From the NCBI RefSeq assembly GCF_030272615.1, contig NC_081406.1, positions 481,897,900-481,957,899 of the forward strand: a stretch of 60,000 nt of DNA, written 5' to 3'. The notes under the pieces are model-generated. The model was not told where the DNA came from and ran no database searches. It was given only the letters and a program-made list of their open reading frames with translations. This stretch comes from Cryptomeria japonica. Taxonomy: Eukaryota > Streptophyta > Pinopsida > Cupressales > Cupressaceae. This document shows positions 48,928 to 59,418 of the stretch, piece after piece (positions within the stretch are counted from its first letter, which is position 1; each line of letters starts with the position of its first letter). The translations under genes and the position numbers were made by a program.

Positions 48928-49784
48928 TGTTAGATGCAATGACAATCCCAAAGACACTGCGAGGGGGGGGGGGGGGGGTGAATCAATGTTTAACTAGTTA
49001 ATGGAATATTTGAACTTATTTATAACTTTGCAACCCAAATTAATGTAATGGTAAACGAGTAATAACGTAGCAAAGAGAAATAATAGAGACAACATAAATG
49101 CACATCATAACACAAGATACTTTGGTGAGGAAACCCGGTAAGGGAAAAACCTCAGTGGGATTTGTGACCCATAATATTTACTCACTGGCCAATATAAATA
49201 AATATTACTTACAATAGGGACCTACACATGCAGGAAGGCCAACAACCTAGAGCTCACTGCTCAATGGAAGAGTCTTATTGACTACAAAATGGATAATTAA
49301 ATCCAAGAAAATGTACTGCTCAAAATAGCATCTACAATGCTTGATTCAGTACCGGTTTAAGCTCTCTCAGAAAACTTAACCAAAAACCTATTGGTGAATG
49401 ATATTCACTCACATAACCTATCTTCTTTATTACAAAATATTTTCGCTATCTTCTACATAATACCATATATAATTGCCTCTTTATGCTATCTCAAAAATGA
49501 CCTATAAGATCTCATACATATATGAGTCTTTACAATACATCATGTCGGCTTATAAATAATTAATTATATTAGAATAAAATTCACATAAACTTGTCTTATG
49601 TCGGCCTGGATGCTGGTATGCTTCATTGCCAGTGTAAACTAGATGCCAATGAAAGACCTTTTTTTTGCCTGCCGGTGCCGATGAATGATGTCTGTGTTGC
49701 CAGTGAACCTATAGAATCTTGTTACCGGTTGGTTGCCATCAATAACAACATCAACCATTCTCATGTGAGTGTAGAATTCCAACA
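48928..49784 (-). repeat. 5' LTR of NA1
   Basis: About 857 bp. On the minus strand it starts TGTTGGAATTCTACACTC and ends ATCTAACA. A 16-base G run (about 48963-48978, plus strand) lies near its inner end where the 3' LTR has only seven, a likely length-unstable tract. Confidence 0.9.
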
Positions 49785-52379
49785 ACCCTATCACATGTCT
49801 TTCATTTTTGAAATGTGGCAAAACCATGTCTCAAAACTTAGATGTTTCATGATGTTATCTTTCTTCAACCACGTGGGTTTAAACAAAAACATAAACTGTT
49901 GCTCTTATACCAGGAACTGTTGCTTCATGAATAGAAAACCCTATCTTTTTTTAGGCTACATAGAACACAAGTCTAAAAAAGATAAAATCTTTTTTCCTTG
50001 TTGCATGAGACAATGTCAAAGGCAATGCAAAAATAACGTTTTCTTTTTCCTTCTTTGATTTGGCATGGGAATGACGATGGGAAATGATTTAAAGATGATT
50101 CAAGTTTTGATAAAAAACCTCAAGGCTCAAGACATCTTAGCAAAAAGTAAAACAAAATAAGGCATAGGCAATCCTATACAAAAGATGTATAATAAAAATG
50201 GGTAACAATACCATAGAAAGACATGTCATATAGACAAGATTTATTTTTTTACACCATGTAGATAATTGTTTATGGCAGAAGTTTCACTTGCAAGTCAAAG
50301 AAGCTCATGAAAATCTTTTCATCTAATGTAAAAGTCACAAAAATGTGTTGTTTTGGGAAATTTTATTATAAACATTAGTGGTTGTTAAATTGGATTGAAC
50401 ATTTTAATTCCCTTTATTTATAATGGGATTGAATTTTTAATGTCCATTTCAAACTAACTTTACTCAAATTTCCATGTTTACAATCAAATTGTGTGTTTCC
50501 AAATGGGCAAAATATACTTTGTTACCATTTAGAAAATGTTGAGTAAATTTTTCCTCTCTAACTTGATCGATATGACTGACATGACTTGTAAAATAGTGAT
50601 AAAGGGTAAGGAGATGACGACTAAGTTGTAGTTGGCATTATTTAACAATTGGTGAAATACAAGTGAAGTTTTTAGATGATAATTTTAATGTGTTTGAAAT
50701 TCCAATAAAAAAATTGGCAACTCTTGAGAGTGGTGATGAGACGACAATAAAGGAGGCTAATTGAAATCAACACATGTATAATGTAGGGGTGAGATTACTT
50801 CAATCGTCTTGCACGCTTAAGGAGTAAACTCAACCATTAATCGAGTAAAAAGGTCATCCATCTCAGATAAGTAATGCCCTCAACGCATTTAATTCAAATT
50901 TAATTAAGATAGTTGTGATTGACAATTGAAAACATTACTCTTAAGAACTAGTATAGCTATCTTTTGAAAAATCTATGTAAAACACATTGAGAGTAGAAAA
51001 CTCTATGTAAAACAAATATCATTATGGAGGAATTATATTAATTGTATTTTTCTATATTTACATTTTTCTTTCATTTACTTTTTAATTGAAAGGGCTATTT
51101 TTAAAATTACTTATTATGTGATTTAATAAATAAAATAGAAAATAGTTATATATTGAAATAAATAATAATAAAAATTAATAACTAATATTTTTTAAGTAAT
51201 TATTATTTAATTATAGTAGTTATTCAAAAGAATAAAAATGAATTCATTACAGTGACAATAATAGTGGCAATGTGTGAAGGAAGCTCTAGTTTTTTGAATG
51301 TCAACAAAATCTATGATTTGCATGTGCTTGGGAGCGGGAAGGTATAAGTATTTCATGTCAAGGACTAGGGCACTAGTAGGAAGCAAGGCATATGCATTCT
51401 AGGCTTAGGAAAAGTTAAGAAACTATCAGATTCAATAAAGGTGGAGTTTGTGGGGTGGATGAAGCCGAAAGGAAGTGATATATGTTGAGATCTAGTTCAA
51501 CTTTCAATCAACACGATTCACAATATGACCAATAACTTAAACAATAGCACACAGAGTTCAACATTTTATAAGCTCTTGCAATATTATTTCATAAGCTGAT
51601 TCAATATGTTAAGGTATCATTTGGAAGGAAAAATAAATGTCTTCACAACTCAAACTCTAAACTTAACTGGTTAAACACAAGTTATAACCTACAATAACAC
51701 ATATTTTTTACATAGAGGCAATGAAAATAGGAAATATATCAAATGGAAAACAACTTCACCATAAGATTGCATCTTTAAGTATTTTGCATTGTAAACAACA
51801 AAGATAAGGTATAAAACTTGAATTTTATTGATAAAAAAGGAGCTTTTCAAATAATTAAAGCAGTCTTTAGCCATTACAATACCATTAAAGAACTGGTTTT
51901 AGATTACAATCATGGTTTTGAATAGTTGAAACTAATTGAAAAAGAAGCCTATTTATAATGCACAACAACTTGATATAATAAATGAACATGTGCTTAAAAA
52001 ATAAAGGCAAGAAAAGACATGTGTTACATGAACTTTGCTTGGTCAAACTTCTTAAGCATCCAATTGACTTGTCCTTATTTTTGAGTCTTGAAAACTACTT
52101 GTAAGTGGTGGGAAAATGCACAAAAAAGTCCTACTTTGAACTCTTCATAGATAAGGCTCCTCACTTTGCTCGTTGATACTCTCAATTTGTTGTAATCGAG
52201 TCAAACTGCCACCTACAACTCTTCATCTTCTCGAAAATATCACCAAATTTTCCTAGATACTTTCTACATGTTGCACAACTAGTTTTACTATTTTAGTTGC
52301 TTCAAACTTCTCCCATTATTATAGGGAATATGATTTAAAGGATTTTAAGGTTGAAAAACTCCTTGGGTTGGATAATTAG
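49785..52379 (-). repeat. Channel-locus flank, copy 2, right part
   Basis: Non-coding DNA that continues channel copy 2 after NA1. It matches, in order, 14500-14947, 30806-32271 and 40266-40985, thereby showing the LINE-free state of both LINE insertion sites. It ends abruptly at the gypsy LTR at 52380. No exon was recognised. Confidence 0.75.
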
Positions 52380-54040
52380 TGTAGTGTCATAAATTGTACA
52401 CCCTTGCTAGGGTGGTATAATTTCACACTTAGGTTAGCACCTGCCTTAGTGTGTCTTGCATCTTGCATTTATAATTCTCTTTCAAGTATTTAATTAATTA
52501 ATTTAATTAAATCTAAGGTCATGTTTCATCACTTTACATATCATAAAGTTGGGCCCTTTACCCTAAGTGTGCCCCTTTTCATCTTATTCCTCCAATTAAT
52601 CATTTAATCGTAAACCCTAATTATGTCTTATTTTGACCATTTAGGCCTGATTTCGCATATCAAAACATCTCGAAATCAGTTGTAACTTTGGGATGTACTC
52701 TAATATCATCATATCTAACGGCCCCCAAAATTTGGTGAAACGTTGGTCAAACCGTGGCAGGAATGCACATGGTCCATGACTTTTTCCCCAAAATTTTGGG
52801 AGCACAATCCTATGATATAATAATGCTTAACCCCAAAATATCAGTAGGAAATTCAAATCCTAGGTCATCCTAAACATGAAATTAATATCTACGGTTTCAT
52901 ACGTAAGAGCTCTCTTTCTTCATTTGAAGGGGTCTTCTTCTAAGAATCTAAGAGAATGTTTTTGGAGTATTAGAGCCTTCTTTGCAGTGAAAGAGTAGAT
53001 CTTTGAAGTCTTCAACAACATTCAACATTCATCCATCAAACATTCATCAAGCATCATTTTATCAATTGGGGGATTTTGAAGATATAGAAGAACAATAAGA
53101 GATCACTGACTCACGATTGGCTTGTACCTCTCCCTTGGGATTGGGTATGGTTTCATGTTGTTTTCATGTCTTTGCATAAGCTTAATTTTGATTCATATTC
53201 ATGCTTTAGATCACTTTGAATTGTGGATTTAGAGAATTTACTTTGTCAATTATAAGCAATGAGGGTTTACTCTTTATGGTTGCTCTAGGTTGTTAACTTT
53301 CATTCTAAGGATCTTGCATACACACAAAGTTTTTGCACACACATTTTTAGTACATTATCAGCTATTTGTGGAGGTTGAAATCATCAACATGGGGATTTGA
53401 ATAAGGCAAAACCCTATATAGCCACCCCAAACCTTCCCTTTTCAGTTGCCAGGGAAGAAACAAGCATTTGGAGGCAGTTTCAGATCTAGAAAAGGCATCA
53501 ACACCACCCAGAAGTCTCAGAAGTGCAAAAATATGTCAAGGACATGGGCGTGGCACCCTATTCTTTCCCAAGATAGTGGAATGGCACCATGGTTCTGCCC
53601 TTTGTCATCGGGACTTGACAGAACAATACTTTGTAGATCTCAGAATCCCTCCTGTTAGTTGCAGCTCCAGAATTGCAGAATCAAGAAAGTGGCGTGGCAC
53701 CCTGATCCTAAACATTTTTGCTCAGATTTCAGACATAGGTGCACCTCTAATTTTGCCTTATGATCTCTACTTTTCAGCAGTGTATCAATTGTTCTTTGAT
53801 CTGCATTCTCAGATTAGGATTTGCTTGCTTACTTGCTTTCTAGGTTAGATTACATTGGGCATCATTCCTCTCTCTCATTACAGAAAAGGAATAGAAAACC
53901 TAAGAGGTAATCCATGACTCTCTCTTTCTCATAAGAAATAGCCGACGTGTGTTACCTCCCTAGGCTCTTTCGTATTCCATGAGTGTGTATGAGAGTGGGA
54001 TTAGGGTTTCCATACTTAGTCTCACTTTTTCCCCTAGACA
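52380..54040 (+). repeat. 5' LTR of Gypsy-C
   Basis: It starts TGTAGTGTCATAAATTG and ends CCTAGACA. Inside, a CCGTGGCAGG..TGCACATGGTCC block (about 52754-52776) resembles the block repeated in NA2, and a GGCACC-ATGG segment occurs near 53580-53600. No protein-like frame. Confidence 0.7.
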
Positions 54041-54044
54041 TATT

Positions 54045-54062
54045 TGGTGAACCAGATGTGAA
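54045..54062 (+). other. Primer-binding site of Gypsy-C
   Basis: TGGTGAACCAGATGTGAA lies four bases after the LTR and differs from the NA2 site at two positions. Confidence 0.7.
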
Positions 54063-54232
54063 CCCAATTTCATTTTCATTTCATTGTATTGTTAGATCTA
54101 GATCTAGTTTATTTTATCTTCTTGCAAAAAAAAAGAATAGAAAAAGAGGAAAAGAAAAAAAAAAGAGAGAGATAGGTTTCTTCCATTTTTCTTGCATTGT
54201 GTGTTTAAGTTTCATACAATTTTCATTTCAAA

Positions 54233-54485
54233 ATGTCAGATTTCTATTTGCAAGAAGTTCATGCTTTTGATGATGTATGCAATTTTATTGATTATGAGTT
54301 CAGTAAGGATTAATTAGATGAAGCTCTAGATGATTTTTTTAACCCTAAGCCTTCTAAACCCTCATTTTTCCAAAAGTTAATCAACCTTGTTACTATGCCA
54401 TTTTGTGGTGATGAGAAAGATAAGTTGAATGATTCCTCTCATGGGTAAATTCCTATCAACTCCTCCACTAGATCTAGCAACATAG
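54233..54485 (+). pseudogene. Gypsy-C leader/Gag start, truncated
   Basis: An ATG after a purine-rich leader opens MSDFYLQEVHAFDDV and stays protein-like for about 84 codons (acidic, with FFNPKPSKPSFFQKL), with two in-frame stops (near 54309 and 54446). The Copia-B insertion cuts it. I cannot assign a domain to so short an N-terminus. Confidence 0.5.
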
Positions 54486-55769
54486 TGTTGGAATTCTAGA
54501 TGAATTGATTATGTGTTACATTGATGTTTTGTCATTGATGCCAACACTAGCTGTTATGGTTGGTTACCGACAGATAGGTTTTGGTTACCAGTAGAAGATC
54601 TAGTATTACCGATAGAAGAGACTATCTGTCGGACACTTCCGACATGTTTGGATCAGTGAAGTATGTTTGATTTCATGTGCTATATGCTCCATGAGCATGT
54701 TTTGGTTAGTTGGTATTGGTTTGGTAATTGGATGCTATCATACACTCTGGTAAACTCTTTCCGACACTGGTTTAAGGCTTTACCAACAAAGCTTTTATTG
54801 AGGAATCATGACAGGATGCATAATTGGTGTTGGTGCAACTTCTAGATGGATTTTAGGATGCTGAAGATGTTCTTTGATCGTGCTTCAACTACTTGAAGAC
54901 ATTTCCTTGGCAAGGTGGACCCAGAAAAGGTCTGGTACCTATCTAGGTTATGGACCAGTATCATGCTAACGTGTACTCTACACGTTATCGGGATGCCTTG
55001 AGATGATTTATGGATTTGTTATTATTATTTTGGTCTTAAGCCGACATGGCATATCATTGTAATAAGGAATTATGTAATGATCTTATTGTAATATCTTTTA
55101 GGTGGCCAACCTAATTGGTTTAGGCCTTAGGGTTTGTATAAATAAGAGGTAGAAACTCTTTGTAGTGTATCATGGTAATTGGAAAGGTCATGGTGAAGGA
55201 ATGTAATGTGTGAATATTGTAATATCATTCAGGCAGAGGAGTTGGTTGATCATTGGTGATCAAATTGGATTCATAAGAGGATTTAGTCCTCTGACACTAA
55301 GCTTAACCGAGACTGTAATCAAGCATGGTAGATGCAATTTCTGGTAGTTCACTCTATTGGATTGTTATCCATTTATTTTAAGATGGTTGTAGCCTCTCTG
55401 TATTCAATGAGACTCTTTTGTAATGGGCAATACGCTCTAGGAAGTGTGCCTTCCTGCAAGTGTAGGCCCCTCATTGTAACACATACTTTCTACAGAAGTA
55501 TCATTTGAATGTGGGTAGGATTCCCACCGTGGTTTTTCCCTTTTTGGGTTTTCCACATACAAATCATGGTTTTATGTTGTATGGTTGCTTTTCATTGATT
55601 ATCTAGTTAATTGCTAAGTTATATTATTTACTGGTGTCTGTTCCTACTGGCATCTGTATGTGCTTTACCTCTACTTGATTTGTTTAAGGTTGTATTGTGG
55701 ATTAAAAGTTATAATTTGTTAACAACCGATTCACCCCCACCTCTTAGTTGTTCATTGGTTATCCTAACA
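54486..55769 (+). repeat. 5' LTR of Copia-B (about 1,284 bp)
   Basis: Starts TGTTGGAATTCTAG and ends ATCCTAACA. A GGTTTGTATAAATAAGAGG stretch (about 55131-55149) is a plausible TATA box, and TTCACCCCCACCTCTTAG lies near the end, as in related LTRs. Confidence 0.85.
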
Positions 55770-55771
55770 AT

Positions 55772-55783
55772 TGGTATCAGATC
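55772..55783 (+). other. Primer-binding site of Copia-B
   Basis: TGGTATCAGATC, one base off the initiator tRNA-Met site found in NA1. Confidence 0.85.
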
Positions 55784-55827
55784 TTTGGTCCTCTTTTGCA
55801 GAAGCTTAACCGCTTGAGGTAGATCCT

Positions 55828-56740
55828 ATGGAAACTAACACTTCTAATCCACCAACAACTATTTTCAGAAGAGAAATCCCTAAGCTTGATGGAACAAATT
55901 ATGGGATATGGAAAATTTGAATGGAGACTCATCTTAGATGTCTTGGAAAGGATATTTGGGAGATCACAGAGAAAGGATACACACCTTATGATCTCGCATC
56001 TCGCAATCCTGCTCTTGCAAACTTGCATAAGAATATTGAAAATGATTGCAGAGCTAGAGAAGCCCTCTTATGTGCACTTACTGATCAACAAATCATGGGA
56101 TTGATTGATAAATCATCAGCTAAGGTTATGTGGGACAAATTGCAAACTCTGAATGAAGATGATCCTACTGTCAAAATTGCTAAACTTGAAAATGGAAGAT
56201 AATGAGATAATTATTGTATTTATGGAAAGAGTAAATGAAATTGTTATGGGAATTCAATGTTGTGGAGGATTTCTAAGTGAAGATGATATAGTTTCCAAAG
56301 TCTTGAGAGCCCTTCCACTAGCTTACAAGATGAAGGCAACTGCAATTAATGAGTTAAGAACAATGACAAACACTTCAGTTAACAGAGACATTCTGATGGG
56401 GAAATTATCTTCTTTTGAGTTTGAAGAATTTGGATCTTCTGGAGTTGTAAAGTCTGAATGTGCTTTTCATGCATCATCATCAACATCTACCCACAAAAGT
56501 GATTGGAAAGACCTATATGCAAAAGAATTGGAAGACATGAGGAAAGAAGATGAAGAACTTGAGCAACTTGAAGCCTTATTTACTAGAAGAGTACCTAAAG
56601 GACCAACTAGAAGTAAGTATGAAGGGAAAACACCTTTTAAATATTTTGCATGTAATAAGATTGGTCATTTTGCATCTAGATGTCCTGAAAGGAATGGAAG
56701 GTTTGAGGAAAGAGTTAAGAAATCTTTTAAGCCTAACTAG
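55828..56740 (+). pseudogene. Copia-B gag, broken
   Basis: The ATG at 55828 opens METNTSNPPTTIFRREIPKLDGTNYGIWK, a copia Gag start. A TGA at 55918-55920 replaces a residue, and a frameshift near 56160-56200 moves the reading into the frame of MERVNEIVMGIQCCGGFLSEDDIV. The region ALPLAYKMKATAI is typical of the copia capsid domain (UBN2 type). The zinc knuckle is degenerate: YFACNKIGHFASRC has Tyr for the first Cys. A TAG at 56738-56740 follows. Gag would form the virus-like particle around the element RNA. Confidence 0.88.
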
Positions 56741-58603
56741 AACAGATATAGATTTAAGAAAAGTAAACAATGCTACATAGTAGATGAGGAAGGAGTAACT
56801 GATGACTCTGGAGATGGACCGACATAAGACTCTGCTAGTGGATCCAGCAATGGAAAGGAATGAGTGTTCTATTCTTTGAAGGAAGATGAACCGGAACCGG
56901 CTATCAAAAATAAAGAAAAGGCCCTGGCAGCAAAAGTTGAAGATAAGGATGAATGGGTAATTGATAGTGGATGCTCACATCATATGACTGGAGATAAAGG
57001 GAATTTTTTGTCCTTGCAAGAATACAATGGCAGTTAAGTCAGATTTGGAGATGACAAGGCATGTATGATCAAAGGTAGAGGTATTATTTCTTTGGATGAC
57101 AAGCATAATACTGATAATGTCTATTATGTAGAAGGTTTAAAGCATAATCTTTTGAGTTTTGGTCAATTGGTTGATAGGAGTTTTCAACTTCAGTTTAAAG
57201 ATAGAAAATGCAAAATCATTAACAAGACTGGTTTGGAGATTACAACCGGTATTCAGACTGGAAGTAATATCTTCCACTTGAACACTAGTAATAAGACATG
57301 CTTGATTGCTCATATTGATGAGAGTTGGCTATGGCATAAGAGGTTGTGTCATGTTAATTTTTATTGTTTTGTTAAGATCAGTTCAACTAAGGCAGTTAGA
57401 GATATACCTAAGATTATGAAGCCTTATAATCTGGTATGTAAGGAATGTCAATTGGGTAAGCAAGTTAGAAGTTATTTTAAGAGCATACATGATAAATCTA
57501 ATGATGTACTTGATTTTATTCACACTAACTTATGTGGTCGAGCAAGGACTAGAAGTTTTCAAGGTGATAGGTATTTCATGCTGATTATTGATGACTATTC
57601 TAGAATGATGTGGGTGACTTTTATAAGAGAGAAGTCTGAAGCTTTTGAGAAATTCAAGATCTTTAAAGCAAAGGTTAAAACAAAAATTGGATTGAAAATC
57701 AAATGTCTAAGATCAGATCATGGCGGTGAGTTCACTTCTCATGAATTTAATAATTATTGTGAGACAAATGGAATCAGGAAACATCTATCTACACCTAGGA
57801 CTCCTTAGCAAAATGGAGTAGTTGAAAGAAAGAACATAACCATTTTGGATGCAGCTAGATCTATGATGATGGAAGCCAAATTGCCTCATATCTATTGGAG
57901 AGAAGTAGTGAGTACAATAGTCTACACATTCAATAGAGTTCACATCAAAGGTGAAACTGGTAAGACCCCTTATGAACTATGGTTTGGACATACACCTACT
58001 ATTAAATATTTCAGAATTTTTGGAAGTAAATGCTATATCAAAAGAGATGATTCAATTGGAATGTTTGATCCTAGATGTGAAAGTGGATGAACAATACAAA
58101 AATTATTCTATATCGTATGACAAGGAACCGACAGTGGAAATTATCATAACTGAACTAACAATGCCTCAACCAGTATAGGAAGCTGAGACAGTTACACCGA
58201 CACAACCATAAATTTCAACTATGACTGATGATCAAAGCCGTGAACCTGAATTTCAAAAGACACCAAGGTATGCAAGATTAAATCATTCTGAAGATAAAAT
58301 TATTGGGGATAGGAACAAGGGAGTTATGACAAGAAGGAAATTGGAAAATGAAGAGGTATGTCTTATTTATCAAGTTGTACCGGCAACTGTTATTGAAGCT
58401 TGTAAGGATAAACATTGGTTAAAGGCTATGAAAGATGAATTAGATCAGATAGAGAAGAATGAAACTTGGTCTTTAGTTCCCTGACCTAAAAATAAGAATG
58501 TTATTGGAACTAAATGGGTTTTTAGGAATAAACTAAATGAGGATGGTCAGGTTGTAAAGAACAAGGCTAGATTGGTTTGTAAAGGATATTCTCAAATGGA
58601 AGG
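56741..58603 (+). pseudogene. Copia-B pol, first part: protease, integrase, start of reverse transcriptase
   Basis: Aspartic protease: WVIDSGCSHHMTG with the catalytic DSG at about 56963-56971. Pre-integrase zinc region: LWHKRLCHVNF and CKECQLGKQ (about 57331-57465). Integrase core: IIDDYSRMMW, SDHGGEF and GVVERKN carry the D, D and E (about 57583-57835). A TAG precedes QNGVVERKN, where CAG is usual. Reverse transcriptase begins around KHWLKAMKDELDQIEKNETWSLVP, then GTKWVFRNKLNEDG and ARLVCKGYSQMEG, where the solo LTR breaks it. Several other stops and a frame change near 58090 are present. Confidence 0.9.
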
Positions 58604-59418
58604 TGTTGGAATTCTACACTCTTATGAGAATAGTTGATGTTGTCATTGATGGAAACCAATAGACTGACAACCAACTGGCAATCATCTGGCAGACACCGGC
58701 AGATACCGACACCGACATTAGATTTCTACATACACCGACAAGCACTTCACTAGCATCGACAACAATGCATACTGACACTTAGGCCGACATGGAATAAACT
58801 TTTGTTTATTATTTTGTAATGTAATTATCCTTTGTAAAGCCGACATGCTATATTGTAAAATACTCATATATGTATGAGATCTTATAGGTCATTTTAATGA
58901 TAGAGAGGTATGAGATGGATAAGAAGTATAATGCAATTTTGTATAAGGTAATATAGTTGACAACGAAGGTTTTAGTTATTGTCTGAGCTTAGACCATTAC
59001 TAAACCTAGCATATGAGATGTTGTTTTGAATAGTACATTGTATTGGATTTTGATAATCCATTTTGTATTCAGTGTGACTCCTATTTTGTGATTGAGCAGT
59101 GAGCTCTAGGCAATTGCCCTCCCTGCATGTGCAGGCCCCTCATTGTAAGTAGTATTTATTCATTGGAAAGTGAGTAAATATTGTGGGTCACAAATCCCAC
59201 TGAGGTTTTTTCCACACCGGGTTTCCTCATTAAATATCTTGTGTTATGGTGTGTTCTCTATGTTGTCTCTCTTATTCTTATTTGTTGCATTAATTCTTAT
59301 TTACTAGTACATTATTTTGGGATGCAAAGTTTTAAATAAGTATAAATATTCTACTAACTGGTTAGACACTGATTCACCCCCCTTCTCAGTGCCTTTGGGA
59401 CTTTCATTGATTCTAATA
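58604..59418 (+). repeat. Solo LTR of the NA1 family inside Copia-B reverse transcriptase
   Basis: An 815-bp LTR starting TGTTGGAATTCTACACTC, the same 18 bases as the NA1 LTR, and ending CTAATA (CA decayed). It is flanked by a perfect GAAGG duplication (58599-58603 and 59419-59423). Removing it together with one duplication copy restores the copia reading [13 protein letters not shown] solo LTR arises by recombination between the two LTRs of a full element. Confidence 0.9.

Larger units (their letters stand above)
43129..49784 (-). mobile_element. NA1: non-autonomous LTR element with two unusual proteins
   Basis: A full 6,656-bp LTR element on the minus strand, inserted into channel copy 2. 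LTRs lie at 43129-43976 and 48928-49784. Flanks are GCCCT and ACCCT (4 of 5 bases match), and the sequence on either side rejoins the layout of channel copy 1. The primer site TGGTATCAGAGC (48914-48925) fits initiator tRNA-Met, as in copia elements, and a CCAAAGGGGGAGA tract precedes the 3' LTR. Between them lie a coiled-coil/zinc-knuckle ORF and a ~1,100-codon ORF of unknown family. No protease, integrase, reverse transcriptase or RNase H motif is seen, so movement needs enzymes from another element. Confidence 0.88.
52380..54485 (+). mobile_element. Gypsy-C: 5' end of a Ty3/gypsy-like element, cut by Copia-B
   Basis: A 1,661-bp LTR (52380-54040) is followed by a primer site, a purine-rich leader and the start of a Gag-like frame at 54233. 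The frame is then interrupted at 54486 by Copia-B. The rest of the element would lie beyond the right edge of the window. It replaces the tail of channel copy 2. Gypsy assignment rests on the primer site, which matches that of NA2, and on LTR style. Confidence 0.7.
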
